47,769 bases of DNA, from the NCBI GenBank assembly GCA_964395545.1, contig CAYNAW010000006.1:1-47769 (forward strand). The letters are read 5' to 3'. The first letter of the stretch is position 1, and each line of letters opens with the position of its first letter. This document shows positions 23,128 to 31,260 of the stretch, piece after piece. The DNA is from CAYGVX01 sp964395545. Lineage in GTDB: Archaea > Thermoproteota > Bathyarchaeia > Bathyarchaeales > SOJC01. The translations under genes and the position numbers were made by a program. The notes under the pieces are model-generated. The model was not told where the DNA came from. It saw only the letters and a list, made by a program, of their open reading frames with translations, and searched no databases.

Positions 23128-24150
23128 CTATCCCTTAACCCACGGTGCGTTTACGTCTTCGAGTCTCCACTTCAACCGCACAAGGCTCTTCTCGACCGAC
23201 GTGGTTAATCCCTGCTCGTAGGCAAGTATACCTGTCCAGGCGATCATCGCGCCGTTGTCCAGGGCATACTGCTTCGGGACCACATTGAAACGACTGTTAT
23301 GTTCCTCCGCAACGGCGTTCAGCATGGTTTGGAGCCGCTCGTTGGCTCCGACACCGCCCGTGAGCAGAATTTCACGCTTCTCCGTATGCGCCAGGGCGCG
23401 CTCAGTGACCTCGGTGAGCATGGAAAAGGCTACTTCCTGCAGGCTATAGCAGAGGTCTTCAAGCTTATGGTTTCCACTCTTAAGAAGGTTGACAGTGGCG
23501 GTGAGGAGGCCGCTGAAAGACACGTCCATGCCTTTAACGCTGTAGGGCAAGTCAACTAACGTTCTTCCTCTGCTTGCGAGCTTCTCCACCAAAGCGCCGA
23601 AGGGCAATCCCGCCTTCTGTTGAAGTCCTGCCTCTCGTGCGAAGACATCTAGACAGTTGCCCACCGCTATATCCAAAGTTTCGCCGAACACCCGGTAGCG
23701 TCCAGCGTCAAAGGCTGAGACAATCGAGTTTCCGCCAGAAACATACAGCGTAACCGGGTCGCGAGCACCCGTCGTCAGCTTGCCAATCTCAATGTGAGCC
23801 ACACAATGGTTGACACCTACCAGGGGAATGTTAAGATAAGAAGCCAAAGTTCGGGCAGCAGTTGCGCCCGTGCGCAAACATGGTCCCAAGCCTGGTCCTT
23901 GCGAGAAGGCTATAATGGTTACGTCTTTAGGAGTCGCCTTCGCCTCTTGGAAGGCTTTCGACACGACCTTGCCAGCGACTTCAGCATGGTGCCTAGCAGC
24001 CTCTCGAGGGTGGATTCCGCCTGTTTCTGGCATGAAGGCGTCGATGACGTTGGCTAGGACTCGCCCTTCGAAGTCGACTATCCCGACGCTGAAGTCGTCG
24101 GCGGTTGCCTCTATGCCCAGACAAGTCCTCCGCAACGCTACAATCCTCAC
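23128..24150 (-). CDS. kae1: KEOPS catalytic subunit Kae1 (tRNA threonylcarbamoyltransferase)
   Basis: 340 aa from GTG at 24150. ASKHA fold with GIEATADD near the N-terminus, the metal-binding pair His115 and His119 (NHCVAHIEIG), YVSGGNS and LLTGGVGANERL. It transfers threonylcarbamoyl from TC-AMP to A37 of ANN-decoding tRNAs. It heads the minus-strand cluster kae1-bud32-XTPase-uS15-RecJ-pcc1. The N-terminus has an extra nine or so residues compared with most Kae1 proteins, so a start slightly downstream is possible. Confidence 0.95.
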   Translation of the reverse strand: MRIVALRRTCLGIEATADDFSVGIVDFEGRVLANVIDAFMPETGGIHPREAARHHAEVAGKVVSKAFQEAKATPKDVTIIAFSQGPGLGPCLRTGATAARTLASYLNIPLVGVNHCVAHIEIGKLTTGARDPVTLYVSGGNSIVSAFDAGRYRVFGETLDIAVGNCLDVFAREAGLQQKAGLPFGALVEKLASRGRTLVDLPYSVKGMDVSFSGLLTATVNLLKSGNHKLEDLCYSLQEVAFSMLTEVTERALAHTEKREILLTGGVGANERLQTMLNAVAEEHNSRFNVVPKQYALDNGAMIAWTGILAYEQGLTTSVEKSLVRLKWRLEDVNAPWVKG

Positions 24151-24252
24151 GCTCTAGTGCAGTATACAGCCCACAAGTTAAACACTTCTCAGTTCTGCTG
24201 AACATGGCGAAATCCGTTATTCTACATACATCCTTTTATCCTAAAAGAGCCC

Positions 24253-24262
24253 ACTATATATG
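24253..24262 (+). promoter_or_regulatory. TATA box for the TFE beta gene
   Basis: ACTATATATG, with its centre about 28 nt before the ATG at 24285, so the transcript is nearly leaderless. Preceded by the purine-rich CTAAAAGAG. Confidence 0.5.
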
Positions 24263-24284
24263 GAGAACTCGAGGAATACGACGT

Positions 24285-24662
24285 ATGCCTAAACGCAACG
24301 ACTTGGAACACAAGGCATTACAGCACATCTCCAACACCAGCGACCAAGGTGTGCTTCAGTCAGACCTTTGGCACCAACTGGACGCCAGCAGCAGAGAAGG
24401 CTCTCGAATAGCCCTCAAACTAGAGAACAAGGGGCTGATAAAGCGTCAACGAGAACTCTTCGAAGGCCGATGGACCTACCGGCTATACCCGAAGAGGAAG
24501 CCTGCTTCGATTAACTCGATAATAGACTGCCCCTGCTTAAGCTGTTCAGAAAGCACGAGATGCGGCGCCTACGGGTACATTTCGCCTCACAATTGCGAAA
24601 GCCTCACCCACTGGCTCGTCGGCTTGACCAAAGAAGAGGCCGACGTGCAAGGTGACAGCTAG
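24285..24662 (+). CDS. Transcription factor E, beta subunit (RPC34/RPC39-like)
   Basis: 125 aa from the ATG at 24285; the frame extends upstream to 24105 but that part is antisense to kae1. Residues 5-70 form a winged helix (ALQHISNTSDQGVLQSDLW, LKLENKGLIKR). The C-terminal domain has Cys84, Cys87, Cys93 and Cys104 (CxxCx5Cx10C) followed by ESLTHWL, the iron-sulfur signature of TFE beta and of the C-terminus of Pol III subunit RPC39. It pairs with TFE alpha (593-1120) to open promoters. Upstream of ftsJ by 2 nt. Confidence 0.82.
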   Translation: MPKRNDLEHKALQHISNTSDQGVLQSDLWHQLDASSREGSRIALKLENKGLIKRQRELFEGRWTYRLYPKRKPASINSIIDCPCLSCSESTRCGAYGYISPHNCESLTHWLVGLTKEEADVQGDS

Positions 24663-24664
24663 TT

Positions 24665-25315
24665 TTGCCCGAAGCTTGGGTGAGAGAAAGGAAACGGGAC
24701 TATTATTATAGACGAGCCAAAGAAGAGAAATACCGTTCTCGGGCGACCTACAAGCTCCTCCAAGCAGCGGAGAAGTATCGCTTCCTACAGAAGGGCGACG
24801 TTGTCGTCGACTTGGGCGCCGCGCCGGGTGGTTGGCTGCAGGCAGCCCGAAAAATCGTTGGCACGCAGGGCTTCGTTTTAGGAGTCGACATGAAGTACAT
24901 CGAACCCTTTGACGCGTCCAACGTTCTCACACTCATCGGCGACATAGCTGATCCTGAGACACAGAAGCATGTCGAAGAGGTTTTGCCCTCCTTGGCAGAC
25001 GCGGTCGTCTCTGATGTTTCGCCAAACATCTCTGGAGTCTGGGAAATCGACCACGCACGACAGGTGGACTTGGCACGCGTCTCCTTGAACATCGCACTCA
25101 GGGTTCTCACGAAGCGCGGGAGTTTTTTCGTGAAGGTTTTCCAGGGTGACATGTTCCGCGACTTCGTGGAGGAGATGCGGAAGAATTTTGTGAGAGTGGA
25201 AGTGGTCAAACCAGGAGCGAGCAGGTCGAAGAGCGCCGAAGTCTTTGTTTTAGGGATGGGACTTCGTGGAAAAAGAGAGATTTCAAGCGAATCGTCGGGT
25301 TCTGTTAAGGGTTAA
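24665..25315 (+). CDS. rlmE: FtsJ/RlmE-type rRNA 2'-O-methyltransferase
   Basis: 216 aa from TTG at 24665. The N-terminus has KEEKYRSRATYKLLQ with the catalytic Lys, then VVVDLGAAPGGWLQAA (SAM motif I), DVSPNISG (Asp motif) and FFVKVFQGD (Lys). This K-D-K-E methyltransferase family targets 23S rRNA (helix 92 uridine) in bacteria; archaeal members are close to the same core. It starts 2 nt after TFE beta. Confidence 0.92.
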   Translation: MPEAWVRERKRDYYYRRAKEEKYRSRATYKLLQAAEKYRFLQKGDVVVDLGAAPGGWLQAARKIVGTQGFVLGVDMKYIEPFDASNVLTLIGDIADPETQKHVEEVLPSLADAVVSDVSPNISGVWEIDHARQVDLARVSLNIALRVLTKRGSFFVKVFQGDMFRDFVEEMRKNFVRVEVVKPGASRSKSAEVFVLGMGLRGKREISSESSGSVKG

Positions 25316-25349
25316 ATGTCGAACACGACACTCTAGAGTGGTGAACTTG

Positions 25350-26027
25350 TTGAAGGTCATAGCAGCGGATTCAGGAGCAGCGCTCTTAGACCCCCGCTTC
25401 GAGCCTATGAAAATCGTCGCCTCAGCAGCCGTGCTCGTGGAGCCGCCTTACAGAGAAGCCAGCCTCGTCTCTGCTAAACCCATTTTCGCGCCAGTGGAGA
25501 ACGGCCATATCCTGATTGTCCATGAGCTTGAACTTTGCCAAATGCTGCTCAAAGAGGTCAAGGCTGACGTTGTCCACTTGGACATGTCCATGGGCGGAGT
25601 ACCTGTGGAAGAGATTTCGCCGTTGCAGCTTAGAGGGAGAGCCCGCAGCAGCGTCCTGAAGATTCTGCCCAAGATTAGGAAGCTCGCGACGGATATCAAG
25701 AGGGTTCACGGTATAGACGTTCTAGCCATAGGAAAGGAAAGTATTCCCGTGCGTATCGCCGAGTTGACCACAGGAGCTCACGCTGTTCTCTATACATGTG
25801 AAAAAGTCTTGAAGGAAGATGAGGAAAGAGTTTTAGGTCTGCCCTCGAAGTGCTATGCTCTGTGCACACAGAATCGGGTTACTCTGCAGTCACTCATCGC
25901 TGCTGAACATGACGTCGCGGGACATGCCGAAGACTCCGGAGGACTCCTCGAGATGGTGCAGGTCAGAGAAACTCTGAACCCGTGCGCTCGTGGTTTTCGA
26001 GCGTTGAGAATAGGCCCGAGGAGATGA
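25350..26027 (+). CDS. Conserved archaeal protein of unknown function (DUF4152-like)
   Basis: 225 aa from TTG at 25350, giving MKVIAADSGAALLDPRFEP; GGTGA at 25340-25344 is a fair ribosome binding site. A GTG at 25341 is also possible, and the frame is open to 25266 inside ftsJ. The pattern (IVASAAVLVEPPY, IVHELELCQMLLKEV, VVHLDMSMGGVPVEEISP) reminds me of the archaeal DUF4152 family; I give that as recall, not proof. The many aspartates in IAADSG and HLDMSMGG suggest a metal-dependent RNase H-like or phosphoesterase fold, but that is inference. Confidence 0.65.
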   Translation: MKVIAADSGAALLDPRFEPMKIVASAAVLVEPPYREASLVSAKPIFAPVENGHILIVHELELCQMLLKEVKADVVHLDMSMGGVPVEEISPLQLRGRARSSVLKILPKIRKLATDIKRVHGIDVLAIGKESIPVRIAELTTGAHAVLYTCEKVLKEDEERVLGLPSKCYALCTQNRVTLQSLIAAEHDVAGHAEDSGGLLEMVQVRETLNPCARGFRALRIGPRR

Positions 26028-26068
26028 TTCTGAATACCACAGCGTAATTCGCTTGGAGGTGTGCCCGC

Positions 26069-26743
26069 GTGAAGGGCAATGGCGGGACAATTTCTCCGCT
26101 TGAAGCTGTCTTGGGCGTGGCGGCCACCTTTTTCATATCCATGTTTCTCGGTTCAGCTTTCCTCCTTCTGCTCGACGATTCCATTGTGGCGATTATCGTG
26201 GAATTGTTGATACTTGTGATTCCTTTAGGTTACATGCTTCACAAGAAAGTTGACGTAAAAGGGTTCATAGGCTTGCACTTGACCCCTCGGAATACTCTGT
26301 TGGGAATAGCTCTCGCGGTTCTCCTCTTTCTCTTCAACGTATTCGTGACCGGTGTGTTGACTTCAGTCTTCGGGACAAGTGAACTCGTAGAAGAGTCTAA
26401 CAGGCGTATTCTGGAGGATGTTGCATCTCCCGTGGGGTTGTTGTCGTGGACGGTTGCCCTGTTCTTGGCTGGAGTGTGCGAAGAATTCACCTTCAGGGGT
26501 TTCCTGCAGACGTCGATAATCCAGCGGTATCCGCTGGGCGCCGCCCTTTTCATCTCCTCGCTGGCGTTCGGGCTCTTCCACTTCGACCCGCAGTTCGTCT
26601 ATACCGTCTCTGCTCTCCTGATGGGACTGATGTTAGGCTACGTTTACCACCGTTGGCAATCATACGTTGTTCCAGCCTTGGCCCACTCATTCATGAATCT
26701 TATCGTGCTGGCTGCCTACATCCTTCTGCGCGCGCCTGCTTGA
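26069..26743 (+). CDS. CPBP-family intramembrane metalloprotease (CAAX protease-like)
   Basis: 224 aa from GTG at 26069, with about six to seven membrane segments. The ABI/CPBP motifs are complete: Glu138-Glu139 with Arg143 (EEFTFRG), His171 (FGLFHFD), and His206 with Asn210 (HSFMN). Such proteases cleave membrane or prenylated substrates; the archaeal targets are unknown. It ends 6 nt before the convergent nadC. Confidence 0.9.
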   Translation: MKGNGGTISPLEAVLGVAATFFISMFLGSAFLLLLDDSIVAIIVELLILVIPLGYMLHKKVDVKGFIGLHLTPRNTLLGIALAVLLFLFNVFVTGVLTSVFGTSELVEESNRRILEDVASPVGLLSWTVALFLAGVCEEFTFRGFLQTSIIQRYPLGAALFISSLAFGLFHFDPQFVYTVSALLMGLMLGYVYHRWQSYVVPALAHSFMNLIVLAAYILLRAPA

Positions 26744-26749
26744 AAAAGC

Positions 26750-27607
26750 CTATTTTCCCGCAGTGACTCGGACGACTTCGAGATTCATGTCTAAAGCTTT
26801 GGGGCTGTGGGTGATTTCTCCGACGCTTATGACGTCAACCCCCGCTCTAGCATACTCTACAATATTTTCAGCGGTTATTCTTCCACTAGCCTCAAGCAAT
26901 ACTGTGTCTCTGAACCCTTCCTTCTTCAGGAGTAGGACAGCATCCCGTACCTTCTTAGGAGAGAAGTTGTCCAGCATCACTATGTCGGCACCGGCTCTAG
27001 CCGACTCCAAAGCCTCTCTGGCAGACGCGACTTCAACCTCTATCTTCTTCGAAAAAGAAACTGAATCGCGAGCTTTCCTTACAGCATCACCGACGTTGCC
27101 GACGACTCTTATGTGGTTGTCTTTGATCAAGACCAAGTCGTCAAGATGCAGTCGGTGAGTATCACCGCCTGCTATAAGGACTGCTTTCTTGTCAAAATAA
27201 CCAAGGCCGGGAGCCGTTTTTCTGGAACAGGCTACACGACTCTTGTGGGCAGCAATGTTACGGGCTAAGCTGCTGGTCGCGGTGGCAATGCCGCTCATTC
27301 TGGAGAGCATGTTAAGGAGCGTTCGCTCTGCACAGAGCACGGTCCTAGCGTTTCCTAGAATGCGCAGTATGGGAGTTTTGGGCTTCACTTGGGTGCCGTC
27401 AGAGACCAACGCCTTCGCCTTCAGCTTAAGGCCTTCGCATATGACCAGAGCCTCTTCTATTCCAGCCACTACTCCCCTCTCTTTGACGACGATGTCAGCC
27501 TCAACCATCGTTTTCTCTGGGATAATAAGGTGCGTCGTTATGTCGCCTTGACCGATGTCCTCCTCAAGAAATCTACGCAGTTTCTCCTCCAAGAGTCGCT
27601 TAGGCAT
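26750..27607 (-). CDS. nadC: Nicotinate-nucleotide diphosphorylase (carboxylating), QPRTase
   Basis: 285 aa from the ATG at 27607 (a second ATG at 27613 is possible). GQGDITTHLI, the RKTAPGLGYFDKKAVLIAGG stretch and VMLDNFSP, IEVEVAS and EASGRI are QPRTase signatures. It makes nicotinate mononucleotide from quinolinate and PRPP, linking to prs in this window. The start overlaps the end of the upstream glycosyltransferase gene; the coupling looks accidental rather than functional. Confidence 0.95.
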   Translation of the reverse strand: MPKRLLEEKLRRFLEEDIGQGDITTHLIIPEKTMVEADIVVKERGVVAGIEEALVICEGLKLKAKALVSDGTQVKPKTPILRILGNARTVLCAERTLLNMLSRMSGIATATSSLARNIAAHKSRVACSRKTAPGLGYFDKKAVLIAGGDTHRLHLDDLVLIKDNHIRVVGNVGDAVRKARDSVSFSKKIEVEVASAREALESARAGADIVMLDNFSPKKVRDAVLLLKKEGFRDTVLLEASGRITAENIVEYARAGVDVISVGEITHSPKALDMNLEVVRVTAGK

Positions 27608-28802
27608 GAACATACGTCTTGTCTCCCTCGGCGATTTCTAAAGTCATGTCTATGGCAGTTCCCAACCCGTCCATAAAATCGACTTCCTTTTGCAGACCAG
27701 CAACCCTCTCCACGAAGCTGTCCTTCGTGATTTTTTCAACTTCTGCTGCAAGTCTATCGCCTGTGAGGTTTTCCTGTTCCACCATCGACGCGACGCCGAA
27801 GCTCGTGGCTCTTCTCGCGTTGTTAAGCTGCTCGGTGTGGCTTGGTGTCGGGATTAAGACTGCCGGCTTGCCATAACACATTGTTTGGACTACGGTTCCA
27901 TGCCCAGCCCGTGAAACAACAACGTCGCATGCCTTCAAATACTCGAACCGGTTAGGAACCCATCTGAAGACCGTCAAGTTTCCACGTTGCAAGGGAGCTG
28001 CGTGGGAGGTCGGGTGTCCAAGGGACATGACAACTCGGTAGTTGTCTGAGAACTCCGCGAAGATTTCTTGAAGGACGTTCTGGAGGTAAGCTCGTTCCTT
28101 CCGTGGTCCGCTGATGGGCACAAAGACCAGAACTTTTCCGTCCTCGACTCCAAGTTTTTCGCGTAGCTCCTTCTTGCTCGGCAGCTCTTTCGGGTGGACT
28201 GGCAGTATGGGACCGATGAACTGGGTTTTCTTCTCGTAGGCTTTCGGGATGCAGAGATTGTCTGTACAGATCGTGTAGGGCTGAGGGAAGTCCGGGATGA
28301 GCACTCTGGTGCCGCTTGTCCATATTCTTCCGATGAGTGTAAGACTCATGGCGTCTGCAAATTTGGCAAGACGCAGGTAACGAGTCTTTCTGGGGATTAC
28401 AACTTGAAACTGGTTCAGTATGCAGATTGACGGTATGCTTAGCATGAATGCTGCGACTAGGGGAGACGCTCTCGAATCTGACACGACCACGTCGGGCTCG
28501 AAAGTCTCCATGATCTCAATCTCCTTCCCCACTTGCTCCAAGAAGTTGAAGGGAGCGAGGAATGGACCAGGGTTCATCACTGTCCTCTTGAAATCCACGG
28601 TTCCATCCGGCTTGGTCTTAAAATCCATTGAAGGAACCTCAACAGTCACATATCCTTCGCGGCGGACATAATTCACCGCTTCCAGATATGTGGAGAAGAA
28701 CACTTTCACCCCCGGGTTCCTCTTCTGCAGCCCTCGTGCTATAGGAATGCAGCGACCAGCATGCCCGAGACCGACACCGCTAGGGGCAAACTCGACACGC
28801 AT
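27600..28802 (-). CDS. GT28/MurG-like glycosyltransferase (MJ1255 type)
   Basis: 400 aa. The N-terminus FAPSGVGLGHAGRCIPIARGL is the nucleotide-sugar transferase glycine loop; the C-terminal domain has GHGTVVQTMCYGKPAVLIPTPSHTEQLNNARR, typical of GT-B enzymes of the family MJ1255/VC2487. There is no transmembrane segment; it likely acts at the inner membrane face. The acceptor is unknown; surface glycan or lipid glycosylation is possible given the surface glycoprotein in this window. Confidence 0.87.
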   Translation of the reverse strand: MRVEFAPSGVGLGHAGRCIPIARGLQKRNPGVKVFFSTYLEAVNYVRREGYVTVEVPSMDFKTKPDGTVDFKRTVMNPGPFLAPFNFLEQVGKEIEIMETFEPDVVVSDSRASPLVAAFMLSIPSICILNQFQVVIPRKTRYLRLAKFADAMSLTLIGRIWTSGTRVLIPDFPQPYTICTDNLCIPKAYEKKTQFIGPILPVHPKELPSKKELREKLGVEDGKVLVFVPISGPRKERAYLQNVLQEIFAEFSDNYRVVMSLGHPTSHAAPLQRGNLTVFRWVPNRFEYLKACDVVVSRAGHGTVVQTMCYGKPAVLIPTPSHTEQLNNARRATSFGVASMVEQENLTGDRLAAEVEKITKDSFVERVAGLQKEVDFMDGLGTAIDMTLEIAEGDKTYVHA

Positions 28803-28806
28803 GAAC

Positions 28807-29460
28807 TTACCCTCCGCCGAGCTTCTTACGCTCTATGTTGCCCCTGGGCGTCTTCTCCTCAAAGACCAACGCTTGGAATTTGTGGACCCTAGCCGTCTTA
28901 GTCAACCATTCGTCTGGGGGCAAACCCGCCTTTACGCAGCATTGACACAGGAATGCTTCTTCATCCCAGCAGTACTCGACGGCCACCTGAGGCAGTAAAA
29001 GGCCCTTGTAAAACCCTCTTTCCACGATGAGACCGTCTTCGCCCACCTTAATCTTCGACGGAAAATCCCTCGGGCTTTGCACCCTCACTTCCTCCGGGGG
29101 CGTGAGAACGCTGACTTCAAAAACGACGTTGTCCAGCTCTTCTTCTGAGAGGACGCAGAAGCGTGGGTCTTGCGTCGCGGAGCTAATCGCACATTCTATG
29201 ACTGCTTGGACTAGCATGGTGGTGGGGAAGGGATAGCCTATGCATCCCCTAAGTTCTTCTCTGCCGTGTTCGAGGCTGTTTATGGTGACGAAGACTCCGC
29301 AACGTTGCATAAGATTAGCTGGCGTGTCCTTGGGGATTTCGATCACTCTACCCGTCTTCAGATATTCCTCTACGGCTCTTCGCGCAAGCCTGACGAGCGA
29401 TTCGCCTTCCCCTGGAGTCAGCTTGAATGACACTGTCGTTTTCCTCTTGATTCGAAGCAA
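28807..29460 (-). CDS. AMMECR1-domain protein
   Basis: 217 aa, archaeal family length. The core motif LRGCIGYPFPT and AVIECAISSATQDPRF, VFEVSVLTPPEEV and LLLPQVAVEYCWD are conserved in the AMMECR1 family (TIGR00296 type). The fold is known, but its reaction is not; a regulatory or nucleic-acid role has been suggested. It lies 4 nt upstream of the glycosyltransferase start in the same direction. Confidence 0.92.
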   Translation of the reverse strand: MLRIKRKTTVSFKLTPGEGESLVRLARRAVEEYLKTGRVIEIPKDTPANLMQRCGVFVTINSLEHGREELRGCIGYPFPTTMLVQAVIECAISSATQDPRFCVLSEEELDNVVFEVSVLTPPEEVRVQSPRDFPSKIKVGEDGLIVERGFYKGLLLPQVAVEYCWDEEAFLCQCCVKAGLPPDEWLTKTARVHKFQALVFEEKTPRGNIERKKLGGG

Positions 29461-29488
29461 TGATTACTACATGCCTAGAGCCTTAAAC

Positions 29489-30391
29489 TTATACATAAGC
29501 CATCCGTTCCTCCACTACTGGGTTCCGCAGGACACCTATGCCCTCAACCTCCACCTCTACAACGTCGCCTCCTCTAAGGAACTTTGGCTGAGGCTTTATC
29601 GCGAACCCGACGCCCGCAGGAGTGCCTGTGGCGATGATATCGCAGGGCTCCAGCGTCATAACTCGACTGAGGCTGTGCACGACTTCATAGACGTTGAACA
29701 CCATGTTTCGAGTGGTAGAGTCTTGCCTTAACTCGCCGTTGACCCTTGTGCGGATTCGGAGATCGGTTGAGTTTTCCAGCTGTTCTGCAGCGACTATGCA
29801 TGGACCCATGGGGGCGAAAGTATCGAAACCCTTTCCTCTAGTCCACTGTTTGTCTTTGAACTGGACGTCCCGCGCCGAGACGTCGTTGAAGATTGTGTAT
29901 CCGAAGATGCAACTCTCTGCCTCCTGAACAGAAACGTTCTTTGCCCTCTTGCCGATCACGACGGCCAGTTCTGCCTCGTAGTCTAGTTGTCTCACGAAGG
30001 AGGGTTTTATGATGCTCTCTTCGTGGCTTATTATGGCCGTGCGTGGTTTCATGAAGATCACAGGCTCGTCTGGAGGCGTCTTTTCTTGTTCTGCCGCGTG
30101 GTCTCTATAGTTTAGTCCCAAGCAGATTATTTTTGGAGGAGCTACCACTGGCGCTCTTAACTTCACGTTGTTCACAAGTGTCGATGCTTCTTGAACATCC
30201 ACTTTCGCTGCCTTCTGAATTAAGCCCTCTATGTGCGCCTCTCTGACTTCCGTAAGCTGGATTAAGGCTTCAAGCGTGGGCGGAAACGGGTGTCCAAGCT
30301 TTTTAGCCAGAAGAGGCAGGTCAATGAGCGTGTTTTTGTCTAAGACTCCGTATGACTCGTTCTTTGCGTGTGAGAAGCGGGCTAACTTCAT
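29489..30391 (-). CDS. Fumarylacetoacetate hydrolase family protein
   Basis: 300 aa from the ATG at 30391 (a GTG at 30400 would add three residues). The family core is intact: LGLNYRDHAAE, IFMKPRTAI, DYEAELAVVIGK (metal-binding E-x-E), FNDVSARD and TGTPAGVGF. Members include acylpyruvate hydrolases, 2-hydroxyhepta-2,4-diene-dioate isomerases and oxaloacetate decarboxylases; the exact substrate is open. Same strand as the NIF3-like gene upstream. Confidence 0.92.
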   Translation of the reverse strand: MKLARFSHAKNESYGVLDKNTLIDLPLLAKKLGHPFPPTLEALIQLTEVREAHIEGLIQKAAKVDVQEASTLVNNVKLRAPVVAPPKIICLGLNYRDHAAEQEKTPPDEPVIFMKPRTAIISHEESIIKPSFVRQLDYEAELAVVIGKRAKNVSVQEAESCIFGYTIFNDVSARDVQFKDKQWTRGKGFDTFAPMGPCIVAAEQLENSTDLRIRTRVNGELRQDSTTRNMVFNVYEVVHSLSRVMTLEPCDIIATGTPAGVGFAIKPQPKFLRGGDVVEVEVEGIGVLRNPVVEERMAYV

Positions 30392-30421
30392 CCAACACAC
30401 CAGACGTGTTTAGGGGTGTTT

Positions 30422-31240
30422 CTATGGAGCAACGATTCCCAACGTTGTGACAGAGATTCCTCTGTCCTCCAGCTCCTTGATGAACGGATTTATCCCGACC
30501 GAGTCGCTGGCAATATGCCCCGTGACAATCAGGTTTCCTTTGTCGTCGGCTCTCAATCTTTCCAAGTCGGCTGGGCTTACGTGGATGTAGATAAGCGTGT
30601 CTACTCCGTGTCTGAAGTATGTCCTCGCTATTTCGTAGCCTCCGTTCGTTCCCGCTCCGTGGGAGAACACGACTTTTCCAGCAGGGTTTGCCGGTTTGCC
30701 TAAGCGTGTTTCAATGTTTGTTGAAGCGTTCTTAAACTCTGACAGTTCTTTGAGAGCTGAAATCACGTCTCGCACGGTAGAGTCCCGGTTGGTTCCTTCC
30801 CTGATTTTCTGCACCATCCTTCTTCTCCCCAACTCGTCAAGGGGTGTGTGGATGTTCATGTAGGGCATCCGTAGAAGCTTTGCCAAATCCACCGCGTGAC
30901 TATAGTTTCTGGTGTGATTTTCCACTTCCAAAGCCCTCAGCTTCTGACGCACCGCTCTTTCAGCCTCGTCCTTAGGAACACCGGCTTCTGCCATCTGCTG
31001 AATATGCCTCCTAAAGACCTTGTAGAAATCAACTATTGCTGAGCCACCCTTCGGGTGGTGGGAGATTACGGCATCGTAACCAGCCTGTTTTGCGAACATA
31101 AGCTCTGGTACATCTGCATCTATTCCGAACAAGACCCTCTTGATGTCCTTTCCTGCGACGTATATTGCACTGTCCTCGGGCACTGACTTGAAGCCCACAA
31201 GTCCCAACGCCATGTTCATAATCTCTTTCGTGCTAATCAT
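30422..31240 (-). CDS. NIF3-like dinuclear metal-centre protein
   Basis: 272 aa from the ATG at 31240, which has GGAGAG at a good distance upstream; an ATG at 31264 overlaps the MBL-fold stop. Metal ligands are visible in ISHHPKGG, NIHTPLD and VTGHIASDSVG, the NIF3/DUF34 pattern of GTP cyclohydrolase I type 2-like proteins. An insert of about 70 residues (PKDEAERAVRQKLRALEVEN) sits between the first two motifs. Function is unknown in this family; a metal-chaperone role has been proposed. Confidence 0.83.
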   Translation of the reverse strand: MISTKEIMNMALGLVGFKSVPEDSAIYVAGKDIKRVLFGIDADVPELMFAKQAGYDAVISHHPKGGSAIVDFYKVFRRHIQQMAEAGVPKDEAERAVRQKLRALEVENHTRNYSHAVDLAKLLRMPYMNIHTPLDELGRRRMVQKIREGTNRDSTVRDVISALKELSEFKNASTNIETRLGKPANPAGKVVFSHGAGTNGGYEIARTYFRHGVDTLIYIHVSPADLERLRADDKGNLIVTGHIASDSVGINPFIKELEDRGISVTTLGIVAP

Positions 31241-31260
31241 TCTTCTCTCTCCAGACATTA

